DNA from: Leishmania mexicana MHOM/GT/2001/U1103
Taxonomy: Eukaryota > Euglenozoa > Kinetoplastea > Trypanosomatida > Trypanosomatidae
Direction: 5' to 3'
Assembly (NCBI RefSeq): GCF_000234665.1
Contig: NC_018317.1
Location: 1 to 64,000, forward strand
Length of the DNA: 64,000 bases
Below the pieces are notes generated by a model that searched no databases, was not told where the DNA came from, and saw only the letters and a program-made list of their open reading frames with translations. Within the stretch, counting starts at the first letter, position 1. Every line of letters begins with the position of its first letter. Made by a program: the position numbers and the translations under genes. This document shows, one piece after another, positions 29,246 through 38,755 of this stretch.

Positions 29246-30487
29246 CTAAAGCACAGCGCCACCCTTATCTTCTTTACCCATCTTCAGCTTGGTGCGTAAT
29301 AATTTGCTTAAGGGCGCGGCCGTGCTGCGTGCGCCATCCCTCTTGTGTGGCGGATTCTCCTGACAAGCAGAAGGGCGGGTGAGAGGGGAACACATCTCCC
29401 GCAGAGCTCTCTCGAACTCCTTGTATGGAGAGTCGGCTGCGACGGCGGCGGATGAGCGGTGAGTGGAAGCTACGGTTGGTGCAGGCGATTCTCTCATCGG
29501 CGAACTCGCGGGCGTCGGCAAGGGAGTCGCACCCGTGCTTAGCGTGTCGCAAGCTATCTGCCGCGGTTTTCGGGTGTCTACGGTATTCCTGGGGGAGAGG
29601 AAGGGGACTGCGATGGATATGACCGTGTCACTTCGTCCGACCGCGTGCGCGTGCTCGCCAGGGCGCCGCAACAATGATGGTACACCCTCCTTGGATGGCG
29701 ACCGCCTCCCTGAGACGACGACAACCCCGTTTCCCGCCATCGCTTCGCTCCTGGTATCGGCCACGGCGGTAGGCGCGGGCGGCTCATGCTCCAGCGTGCT
29801 GCTCGCCGCCGACGAGCGGGTGATTATGGCGGGCGTGCTGTCTGTGCTGTATCGCCGTGGACTGAGGGTCGATACGAGCTCTTGGGCTACCTTTCGGGTA
29901 AAGAGCAGGACGTCGTCCTCGGTGCGCAGAGGTGGGGAAGAGGCCATGGCACGCTGGTGGCAGATCAGCAAGCTGTCGTGCCACCCAAGGAGCTCGAGAG
30001 CGACGCAAAATGCAACTTCCTCGTAGATCGATTCTGAGCCCTCGTCATAATCGGAGGCGGTGCAGCGCAGAGCAGCACGGTGAATTATCTCGCGTACTTG
30101 TGCAAGGAACTCTTTGAAGAATCTCTGCTCCTGTTGTCGCAGCATGGCGGCCCAGCAGAGCATGGAAAGCATCAGCTGGGTCTGGGTAACGGAGCCGCCG
30201 ATGGAACGGCGTATGCTGCGCACCATGCACGTAGCCTCCCACTCCTTGTTCGCGCGCTTGGATGCAGCCCAGACGTCGGTGAAGTCCTCAATGGACGCGA
30301 CAGGAGAGCCGAGCGGCGACTCGCCGCTACCCTCACTGCTGCTGCTGCCGCTCCTAGCAACTTCATTCGCCTCTTTCAGCCTCGCGTATGCGCTGAAGAG
30401 ATGATCCATCGACGCCGATGAGTCTTTTGCCAGGAGACCACCCCACTCACGTGCAAACTCGGTAAAGACGCTAGTGGAGGTCGCCAT
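29246..30487 (-). CDS. Hypothetical protein with helical N-terminal domain, unknown function
   Basis: 413 residues from the ATG at 30487 (MATSTSVFTEFAREWGGLLA). The longer frame upstream is UTR-like (His/Thr/Pro-rich). Residues 1-215 look like a folded helical domain: DHLFSAYARLKEANEVARSG, an acidic/Ser linker at about 48-70, then ASKRANKEWEATCMVRSIRR, LMLSMLCWAAMLRQQEQRFF and EEVAFCVALELLGWHDSLLI. The remainder is Ser/Thr/Pro-rich and probably disordered, ending in a short basic segment (SKLLRTKLKMGKEDKGGAVL). There is no signal peptide or catalytic motif. I do not recognise the family. Confidence 0.78.
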   Translation of the reverse strand: MATSTSVFTEFAREWGGLLAKDSSASMDHLFSAYARLKEANEVARSGSSSSEGSGESPLGSPVASIEDFTDVWAASKRANKEWEATCMVRSIRRSIGGSVTQTQLMLSMLCWAAMLRQQEQRFFKEFLAQVREIIHRAALRCTASDYDEGSESIYEEVAFCVALELLGWHDSLLICHQRAMASSPPLRTEDDVLLFTRKVAQELVSTLSPRRYSTDSTPAIITRSSAASSTLEHEPPAPTAVADTRSEAMAGNGVVVVSGRRSPSKEGVPSLLRRPGEHAHAVGRSDTVISIAVPFLSPRNTVDTRKPRQIACDTLSTGATPLPTPASSPMRESPAPTVASTHRSSAAVAADSPYKEFERALREMCSPLTRPSACQENPPHKRDGARSTAAPLSKLLRTKLKMGKEDKGGAVL

Positions 30488-31605
30488 GGCGGTGCCGGGG
30501 GTGAGGAGAGAGAGGGATGGACACTGCCGATGATGGATGATGCGCACAAGATGGAGTGAGGGAGGACAAGCAATGGTGCTGGGGAAGGGAATTGAGGTTG
30601 GTGGGGAACCACAACTAAGCTGCGAGTGATGGATGAGGCACTGATGGTGATTAGGATGGCTACACAAGCCGGTTCGCGTGTGCGGCGAATACAGATAAGC
30701 AGGTGTGTCTGTGTCTGTGTGTGCGTGTGTGTGTTCGACCTCTTCCAAAGCACTGAAAGCGGTCCAGTTCGTATGGGTGCGTGCGTGCACCAGTGATGGA
30801 GGGGTGGGGATGGAGGGAAGCGGCAGAAAGCGGCGGCTGGCGGAGGAAGAGGACATGGCGAGACATGGACTGATAGTGAACAGGAGGAACGCGGCGCTCA
30901 TGGCATTCATGTAGCGACTGAACAAAGGCGCACGCGCCTGCGCAGCCGTGAAGCGAACTGGCGCGCACAGACCCGCACTGACCATAATAACGCGTATTCC
31001 GAATGGCGTGGCGCTGGTCAGAGCGAGAGAGGAATAAGACACAACGCATTTCTCTATGCGTGCGTGTGGGTGTGTAGTGATGCAGTGACTTGGCAGGAGA
31101 GAGCGCATCTGTGCGTGTGTTGGTCCATTGTCCGGTCGACGGCAGAGGTGCTGCGCTTTCCCTCTTCTCGATGGAGGAGGATGAGGGAAGGCGACAGTAC
31201 GCAACGAAAAAGGGGGCCTGGAGTAGGCAGGGCAAGGATAGGAAGCGATCTAGGGAGGGCCATCGGCCACGGAAAGAAAACACAACGCCCAGGCAACAAC
31301 TTGAGTCAGCTGCAGAAGAGACCGCAACAGGGGGCAAGAGAGGTGGGGGAGCGACAACGCCACACACATCCACAAACGCGCATACGTACGCTACAAGCCA
31401 AACGCGTCCACCGCCCCCAACGCACCCACGTGCATACCTCCCACCCGCACGCCAAGATATAATACTTTGCATCCAAGGCGATGCTCTCTCTCCCCCTCCT
31501 CCAACCTCGAACCACAACAAGGACAGCAAGACCACGAACAGGTGCACAAACAACTCTCCGACGAGATAGACAGGAAAGCTGTGAGGCAGACTCGACCAAG
31601 GCGCG
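30488..31605. other. Intergenic region
   Basis: About 1.1 kb. It carries the 5' UTR of the gene at 29246-30487 on the left and the SURF1 3' UTR on the right. The minus strand has a long C/T-rich tract at about 30490-30545. A 331-residue frame at 30660-31655 is low-complexity and is not called. Confidence 0.6.
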
Positions 31606-32664
31606 CTACTTGCTTGGTTGCGAGTCATCCTTCTCCTTCGACGGCGTTCCCTCACTGTGCGTGACGATGGCAGGATTGCCTATGTCGATCTGCGCTGCGG
31701 CAGCAGCAGTGCCGATCCTCTTCAATCGCTCCACCTCCTCTACCGCCTTCATGTACGCCTGAGCCTCCGCCTGCCGTCGCGTCTCCAGCTGCATCGCCTG
31801 TTTATTCACGTGCTTGCGCAGCGCAAAGATGTCCTTCTGGCGCCGCCAGCACCGCAGCACTCCGTACAGGGAGCCAGCGGTGACAGAGAACCAAAAGATG
31901 ATGTACATGGAGTGCACTACGGGGGTGAGGTGCACATAGGTGACCTCGTCCACCTCGCGGCGACGGGGCCACGCGCGACCGCGCACAATGCGCTGGTCGT
32001 CGCCCGAGAAGTCCTCCAGCATCTCCACGTAGTAGTGGTGGGCACCATGCTTTTCAGCACTCTCCTTGAGGTGTTCCGCACCCCACCGGCGGCGGTAGTA
32101 GGTCATGGCCATGTTCCACGGCCGCACCACCAGCCATGACAGGTCCGCCGCCACCGGGCCCTCGTTGTCTGGGCTCGGGCCCCAAAAAAGAGACCCGCCT
32201 AAGAACTCCTCCTTGCGCAGAACGCCGCGGACTTGGGCAGGGGCGAAGCCCTCACCGATGTACTGTCTCAGCATCGTGCGGTGCTTTCCGGCGTCTATCG
32301 GCACCCAGCCGCGGTTCACCATCACAAACTTGCCAGTGTCCGCGACCTCGAAGGGCGTCATGACAAGGAACCCGCCGCGGCTCTCGTCCTCGTTCGCAGC
32401 GCCCTTGTACGACGGAATAGAGCGCGGGCCGACCAGACACGACCCTTCGTTATCGAACGACCCATCGAGCTTCACTCGGCGGTACTCGCACTCGTTCACC
32501 GTCGCGTTCTCGGGCGGCAAGTCTGTCAGCGGGCTCTTCTCAATGTTCTTGTGATTCTCGATCAGCTGCTTCTTCTGGCCCCTGCGGAAGATCTGCCATA
32601 TGCCAGCGTTGAAGGACATCACGCTGGTGCACAGGAACATCACACCCATGTAGTCGGGCCTCAT
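31606..32664 (-). CDS. SURF1: SURF1-like cytochrome c oxidase assembly factor
   Basis: 352 residues from the ATG at 32664 (MRPDYMGVMFLC). SURF1 proteins sit in the mitochondrial inner membrane and help assemble cytochrome c oxidase, near the heme a insertion step. The expected two-helix layout is present: TM1 at about 5-26 (MGVMFLCTSVMSFNAGIWQI) and TM2 at about 252-272 (SMYIIFWFSVTAGSLYGVL), flanking the SURF1 domain with YRRVKLDGSFDN, GGFLVMTPFEV and the signature FVMVNRGWVP at 113-122. Unlike compact SURF1 proteins, about 80 residues follow TM2, including a charged helical stretch (KHVNKQAMQLETRRQAEAQA), presumably on the matrix side. A candidate splice acceptor lies 60 bases upstream. Confidence 0.92.
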   Translation of the reverse strand: MRPDYMGVMFLCTSVMSFNAGIWQIFRRGQKKQLIENHKNIEKSPLTDLPPENATVNECEYRRVKLDGSFDNEGSCLVGPRSIPSYKGAANEDESRGGFLVMTPFEVADTGKFVMVNRGWVPIDAGKHRTMLRQYIGEGFAPAQVRGVLRKEEFLGGSLFWGPSPDNEGPVAADLSWLVVRPWNMAMTYYRRRWGAEHLKESAEKHGAHHYYVEMLEDFSGDDQRIVRGRAWPRRREVDEVTYVHLTPVVHSMYIIFWFSVTAGSLYGVLRCWRRQKDIFALRKHVNKQAMQLETRRQAEAQAYMKAVEEVERLKRIGTAAAAAQIDIGNPAIVTHSEGTPSKEKDDSQPSK

Positions 32665-33873
32665 TCTGCTTTTTGGCTGGTGGTGGGTGGTGGCTGAGTC
32701 GCCCTGACGACGCTGCGGCGGCAGCTGCGGAGAGTTAAACCACGGCGGCAGGAAAAGAAGAGATGACGAGAGGGCAGGTTGCGCCAACGACAGAGAGGGC
32801 CGACCACGATAGCCAGCGAGAACAGAAGAGAGAGTGCACGCGTCGGTGAGTGAGGGCGTGTCCGCGAGCAGCCTGTGAAGGAGATGAGGGAGAGAGGGAA
32901 AGGGGGGTGGGATGAAGACGTATGTGGGCTTATATGTGTTAATGTAGATAAAATGTGACGAGTGCGTGCGTGAGAGGAAGAGAGAAACGTCGCGAAGGCC
33001 CGAGACAAGCTGTCTAGTAAACACCCTCTCCCCCGGATGGCGAAACAAAGGGGGAGAGTGAAAGAGGCAGGGAAAGGTGAGCGACGTGAAGGGGAGAGGA
33101 TCGAAGGGTGGAGGGGTGGCAGGGGGCAGGTGAGTATTCGTTCAAGAAGGCGTGTTGACATGCCGGTAGGGGGTGCGTGCCAAGGTACGGGTCACTTCCA
33201 GTGAACCGCAGCATAGAGTACCCCCGCCCTACCCCCACACCCAGCGACATCCTCTCTTCACTCGTCCCCGTTTCTCCTATCATGTGGGGAGAGAGCAAAG
33301 GAGCCATTGAGGACGGCATTCAGGGGCGGCACCCTGTGCAGCCATAGCCGCCAGTGCACAGAGCGATGCACAGAGGAGTGGAGACGGCAATAAGCGCCGT
33401 TTTGTCTGCAGGTGGGGTGTGGATGCATGTGCAGCTGGGCACCAGGCGCCAATACCCCCAGTAGGTGGTGAAGCAACAATATGACAGAAGGGAGGAATCG
33501 TACTGGGAATTTGCTGCGCATTTTCACCAAAGCGGGGCGGACCGAGGGGAAAGGAGGGAGACGAGTGGCGGTGATAACGTGGCCGCCCACATAACACAGT
33601 CCAAGGTGGCAGCAGCAGCAGCAGCGGCGGCGACGGCGAGAGGAGGAGGCGACCGTCGGCAAGCCGCAGCGGCACGTCTCCCATAGCACGTGCACATGAG
33701 CACACGCGCGCGTCGAAAGAAAAGTCGATCCGAATAGAACAGGCGACGCACGGTACAGGTGAAAGAAAACGAGAAATATAGGCGGCAGATTGAGCAGGCA
33801 GGCAATGAGCCACAGAGGGATATCACAACCAACCAACGCGCACGTACACGATCGTACGCCGCTGCCTGCTCCA
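32665..33873. other. Intergenic region
   Basis: About 1.2 kb between SURF1 and a short coiled-coil gene. The minus strand is pyrimidine-rich, with an AG near 32725. At 33610-33650 there is a GCA/GCG trinucleotide run. No gene recognised. Confidence 0.6.
32725..32765 (-). promoter_or_regulatory. Candidate trans-splice acceptor for SURF1
   Basis: The minus strand reads a C/T-rich stretch (CTCTCGTCATCTCTTCTTTT) followed by an AG at 32725-32726, 60 bases upstream of the SURF1 ATG. This matches the polypyrimidine-AG layout of spliced-leader acceptor sites. Other AGs nearby are possible. Confidence 0.4.
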
Positions 33874-34344
33874 TCAAACGGACGCTGCGCGGTGCGCCTG
33901 GGCATCACTGGAAAACGAGCGCAGATACGGCGACACCTCCATGTACAGTCGCTTCATCTCGAAAAAGTAGCTCCGAGACTCCTCCACAGCCTCCGCGTAG
34001 ATGTCGCACTTTTTCCGCAGACGATGTAGTTCATCATAAAGCGCTAGTACATGCGCGTTGCTGTCAGTCTTTTCAATCGCCTCGCGACACGCTTCGGCTT
34101 GCAACTTGTAGTGGTTCTCGTCGAGTTGGGACTGCTGCCGTTGCGCCCGTTCCTCCTCTAGCTTGCGCTGCAGCACCGCGTTCTCAGCCTTGAGCAGCTG
34201 GTTCTGGCACCGCAACTCAGCGAACTCATTCATCTCCTCCGCCGTGAGAGTAGGACTGCTGCTAGCACTGCCGGCGTCGGTGGGGGCAGCGGTCGAGCCG
34301 GCTGCAGCAGCAGAGGGCACTTTTGATGAGGCCGTGTTGCTCAT
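33874..34344 (-). CDS. Short coiled-coil protein, unknown function
   Basis: 156 residues from the ATG at 34344 (MSNTASSKVPSAAAA). A low-complexity Ala/Ser/Thr N-terminus of about 35 residues is followed by a long continuous coiled coil at about 36-125: LTAEEMNEFAELRCQNQLLK, AENAVLQRKLEEERAQRQQS and ALYDELHRLRKKCDIYAEAV. The C-terminus (SYFFEMKRLYMEVSPYLRSF) is amphipathic. It is probably an oligomeric structural protein; no family is recognised. A compact pyrimidine-AG acceptor lies only 9 bases upstream of the ATG, which supports this start. Confidence 0.8.
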   Translation of the reverse strand: MSNTASSKVPSAAAAGSTAAPTDAGSASSSPTLTAEEMNEFAELRCQNQLLKAENAVLQRKLEEERAQRQQSQLDENHYKLQAEACREAIEKTDSNAHVLALYDELHRLRKKCDIYAEAVEESRSYFFEMKRLYMEVSPYLRSFSSDAQAHRAASV

Positions 34345-34353
34345 CGTCGCTTG

Positions 34354-34374
34354 CTGATGGAGAGAATGAGGCCA
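34354..34374 (-). promoter_or_regulatory. Candidate trans-splice acceptor for the short coiled-coil gene
   Basis: The minus strand reads CCTCATTCTCTCCATCAG and then nine bases to the ATG at 34344. The short pyrimidine tract plus AG fits a spliced-leader acceptor and would give a very short 5' UTR. Confidence 0.4.
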
Positions 34375-35695
34375 GTTGAAGTGATGTCTGTATGTGTCGG
34401 TGACAGTGAGAGAGGGGGAGGGGGAACTGCCAGGCGTCCTTTGTAGCTGGGCGGTGGGAGAGGCGCGTATGTGGAAAGAGTGGAAGCAGAGGAAGTTGAG
34501 CACGTACAGAAGTAAGCAAAGAGAAAGAGAGACGGGCTGCAGCGGCGTGTAGCTGATGTTGCTCGGTGGGGCGCGCCTCCACGCACACACATCGCCGGCG
34601 AGTCGAGGCTTGGAATGCCGTCAGACCGTTTCCGTGTTTCGCTTTTTCTGCAAGGTGCGGCGTAGACACACACAGACGAAGAGACCGACAGAATAAGAAA
34701 GGACGCACACACGCACGCGCACGTAGACGGTCGCACGCACTCAGCGGCGGGGCGAGGGAGGGAGAGATGGGCGGTGAGAAGAAGTGATGTAGGAGACGCG
34801 CAGAAGAGCGAAGGAGCGGCAGCACGCAACCTCCTCGCGTTGAAGCATAGAAGAGGAAAGTGATGAAAAGACACGGGCACGTGTGCACACGAACGCAAGG
34901 AAAAGGATTTGATTCCGCGCTCCATCGTCGATCGTCCACAAGCACTGTAGAGTAGACGGAAAGATGGCGGAGATGGGGTGGAGAGAGTGCACACGGCTGA
35001 TCCTCTCGCCTCTCCGCTTCCTCAACCAAGCCCCTCACGGAACCGGTTTCCTTCCAGTACACTCCCTCCCGCTTCGCCTGCGCATCGGATATCCTGTCAA
35101 TCTACGCCGTCGTGTGGGCCGCCGAACTCCAGAGCGAGAGGGAGAGAGAATCGAAGACGCGCACGCGGGAACACAAAAGTTTGGGCACAGTTGTGCTGAC
35201 GGGTTAACAGCACGGACGCAGAGAGAGAGCGATGCCGCAGGAGGGAAGGAGGAGGGGGAGAGGGGAGGGGGCCTTCCGTGAGGGGCCGCCCGCGAAGCAC
35301 ACAATGCTGAGAGGGAAAGAGGGAGGGGGAGCGGAGCCGAACCCTGAAGAGCAAAAGACGGGAAAACGAACACGGGAGAGGGAAGCGGAATACAACGGGG
35401 GAGAAGCGATAACAATGAACGGCTGCACGGAAATGGACAGCGCGAGTGGTGATGGCGGATTTTGGCTTTGGCCATCCTCTGTGGCGTGGGAGAGAAGGAA
35501 CAGACGAAACACGGAGAGAGAAGAGCCCGGGACAAGGGGGAGGCGGAGGAGAAGCACGTCACCCGAAAGGGCGGTGATAAACTGCTGTGGTCGTACAACC
35601 GAGTCGATACAAGGAGAGATCATTGAACCCGCCGTCTGCGTGTGTGGGCACGTGTGCATGCACCTTGGGTGTGTGGAGAAGGGGTGCCTCCGTCA

Positions 35696-36196
35696 TCACT
35701 TGCTGTGCGCAGGCACGCGCAGCGAAGGAGTGCTACGGCCGCCGTGCAGGTGACTGAGGGCAGTTGAGCCCAGGGAGCAGACGAGGCAGCATTCCAACTC
35801 GCGGGCAAACGGGGGACTTGAAAGGCAAAACGTGTTACCCTCCACGACAGACCGACACGTCCTCGCGCCACCAATGTCGCCGTGTCGCACCCGCGCTCCT
35901 CTCCTCTCCAAGCTTTCCTCGCCTTTCACAGCGGAGTGCGAGCCTTGTGAAAGAACGCTCACGCCGTCCTTGTTCTCTGAGTACTCCACGCCCGATATAG
36001 GCAGCTCTGGGGTGCTGCAAGGACACGTGGCGGAGCGGCCGACGGTGGGGAGCAATTCGTGCAGCGCCCGTCGCTCCTCTGCCAGCGGTGGGTCCAATCC
36101 GCAAACGACGCTTTCGTGTCGGTCAGCGACACCATCGGCTTTGCATGGCGCCCTGGGGAGGCCGCAAAGAACTACCCGGCTGTAGGCGCGCACCAT
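35696..36196 (-). CDS. Possible short ORF, unknown function
   Basis: A frame of 166 residues from an ATG at 36196 (MVRAYSRVVLCGLPRAPCK). The block is less repetitive than its surroundings and the translation is not dominated by low complexity: it contains DGVADRHESVVCGLDPPLAE and GNTFCLSSPPFARELECCLV. There is no recognisable domain, it is Cys-rich, and its composition differs from that of the confident genes. It may be a real lineage-specific gene, a decayed gene or a diverged retroposon. Reported with low confidence so that it is not lost. Confidence 0.2.
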   Translation of the reverse strand: MVRAYSRVVLCGLPRAPCKADGVADRHESVVCGLDPPLAEERRALHELLPTVGRSATCPCSTPELPISGVEYSENKDGVSVLSQGSHSAVKGEESLERRGARVRHGDIGGARTCRSVVEGNTFCLSSPPFARELECCLVCSLGSTALSHLHGGRSTPSLRVPAHSK

Positions 36197-37194
36197 CACG
36201 GGTGTCAGCGTCTCTGTGGCGGATGCCAGCGCACACAAGGGGGGGAAGGGAGGGGGGGATGAGAGCGACACGCAAAGAAAGAAGGGGCAACAGCACCGTG
36301 AGTGTCTGTCCGTCTGTGCGAGTGCTTCGGTGTTTACGCGTGCGATGGCGAATCGCAAAAAATGGAAACGAGAGACGCAAGGCGGAAGAAAGATCAGAGA
36401 GACGGGCGAAGCTGCCAAGTTGTGCGTTCCCTTACTTCGTGCCTACATCTGCATGCGTTGGTTTGCTGGAGTGCGGGGGTGTCTCTTCTTCGCTCTGCCT
36501 GCGCTCTATGCACCTGAGCTGTGGCTTATGTGGGGTTTGGGGGACGGGAGGGAAGGGGAGGGGGGCCTCTACAGAGGCAGTGCAACAGCAGTCGCGGCAC
36601 TTTGCAGCAGTAACGGGAGAGTACACAGCAGGGCGCCGCGGGAGGAAAGTGATGGAAAAAAGCAAGTGCAGAGGAGGAGGATCAATAACGAATATCGCAA
36701 CGACGTGGTCTGGACCAGTCTCGGTGACCGCAGCTGTGAAGCAGACCACCTCTCTCACCCAGTGAGTCCAGTCACCCCCTCCCTTCTCTCTTCCGTGGTT
36801 GTGTGCGCATGCGTTACTGTGGGCGCGCGGTGCATGGAAACGGTGGCGATGGCGGAAGAGGCCGGCAACAGCAGCGAAACGCAGAAAAAGGCCAAAGGAA
36901 AATAATTTCGAGAGACGAACTTGCTGATGGTGCTGACGTGGCCGTGAAGCGCATACGTACGGGCGATGAGACACTCACAGGCACGCACACACAAACAATT
37001 ACGTGGGCGTGCGCGTGTACGTCATGGAGCAGGTCGCAAGAGAGTGGAGACGGAGAGAGTATGAGCAGCACCCACAAGTGGAGGAGAGGACGGGGAGGGG
37101 GTTCAAGGAAGGAAGACTATGTGGGGAGCGGAACAGTCGCATTGGCCGCAAGGCTGGCGGTGCCACGGAGCACCTACTGATCCGCCGGCCGAGA

Positions 37195-37218
37195 NCNGGG
37201 GGGTTGGGGGGGGGGGGC
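37195..37218. other. Assembly ambiguity and G homopolymer
   Basis: Two undetermined bases lie at 37195 and 37197 inside a run of G (GGGG, TT, then about 11 G). The length of the run is unreliable. The region is non-coding, so no gene is affected. Confidence 0.9.
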
Positions 37219-38755
37219 AGAGCCGAGATGGTAAAAGAGGGATGCGTCGTCGTCGACGTCTCTCTCTGATGGTACGCACACAAACGAGCACAGACCCACA
37301 GAGATGTGTGGCGGCTTAACACGGCACGCCCGTGCGTACCGAAAATATGTACCTGTGTGTGTGTGTGTGTGGTGTTCGTGACGATCCGTCTTGTGTTGCC
37401 CCCCCCGTTGGAGGAGGCGGGTGCAAAGAGGTGCAATACACAAAATTCAAACGGCACAAAGAGGCAGAGAGAGACGTGCGCCGCCACTGCCGTCATAGAA
37501 GCATCCACAGCTGCAGCGGCAGCACCCGCACAGGGGCCAAGCGAGGTGAGAAGAGGCGTCAGCATGCACCCCTACACACATACACAAAGCACTTGGTTCA
37601 CCGACCAGCCAACCGCAACGCATTACATCGTGCGAGTCTGCCCATCTAGACAGCACCCCCACCCCCACCACACACACCTCTAGCACCTCCCCCCACCACG
37701 GGGCACCTCACCGCACTTCCGCACGCGTCGATCCAAGAAGATTGGCCAACAAAGAACGAACGAACAACCGAGCTAGGGTGAGTTGAGGAAGGGGAGGAAG
37801 GAGCGTACGTGGGTGCGTCGATGTATGAGAAGCGAGGAGGAGGCGAGGTCGACGCACGCAACGCGACACAACAAGCGAGAGAAGACAAGCACACGAGAAT
37901 ACACAAGGACACTGAAAGAATAAGGGACGCACTGTACAACCTGCGTGGCGGAGAGGGAGGCGACAGCTGAGTGGGTGCGCACAGCCTCACGTGCCAGCCC
38001 AGTAACAAGAACGCAGAAACAAGAGAACTATGGAGAAAAGAAGGCAGCATGAGTAAGTGTCATGCGTGTGTTTGGGCAATGCGGAGGCCTATGAAAGAGG
38101 CAGATGGTCGGGGAGGCGGTGGCGAAGCGACGACTCCTGCTGCTGCTGCTGCCGTCACCGGTGCAGCTGCGGCCGGAGGGGGGGGAGAGGCAGCGTGAGA
38201 AAGGGATGTGTGAATCCGATGACTGTACATGGAAGGGATAGAAAGAGCGAGAGGCAAGACACACACACACAACGATCGTGAGCCCACGACGACTCAAAAC
38301 GGCAGGGAGTAGGGGGATGGTGAAGTGTGGTGGGTGAGTGCGAGCCATGCATGCACGCAATAATAGCAACAGCGGCAGCGGAGGAGTGCGGGGAGAGGCG
38401 GAGCCAAGAAATGGAAAAAGTGGGCGATGGGCAGCCCAACTAAACAAGTCTGTATGTATATGCGCACGCATGAACGTGAGGTGCGTATGGAAGTTGAGCA
38501 GAGCACTGAGAGGGTGGCGAGAGGAGATACACGCGCGCGCATCCGTACGGTGTGGTGGCGCTCCTCAACAGGAGTGGTGGAGGGAAGCGGAGCAGCACAT
38601 GTTTGCGCACACACGCACCGACACGCATGGTTGGAGAACCGTGTGCAGGGAGCGCGCATCTATGCAATAATAAGAAAACAGCCGACGCGGTGAAGAAGAG
38701 GCCGGAGAAAAACAACGGGGCGAGGCGACACAGCAAAAACTCGCCCTGCCGCGAC

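Larger units (their letters stand above)
34345..38755. other. Long intergenic region (coiled-coil gene / kinesin)
   Basis: About 4.4 kb, mostly low-complexity with a GA-rich plus strand. It contains one possible short gene at 35696-36196 (listed separately), two ambiguous bases and a G homopolymer at 37195-37218, and a GCT/GTG-rich run at about 38140-38190. Other frames are unsupported. It should include the long kinesin 3' UTR. Confidence 0.55.

Noticed and set aside
30660..31655. 331-residue minus-strand frame between two genes
   Set aside because: Low-complexity hydrophobic/Arg composition typical of UTR pyrimidine tracts. It overlaps the coding end of SURF1 in another frame at its right edge.
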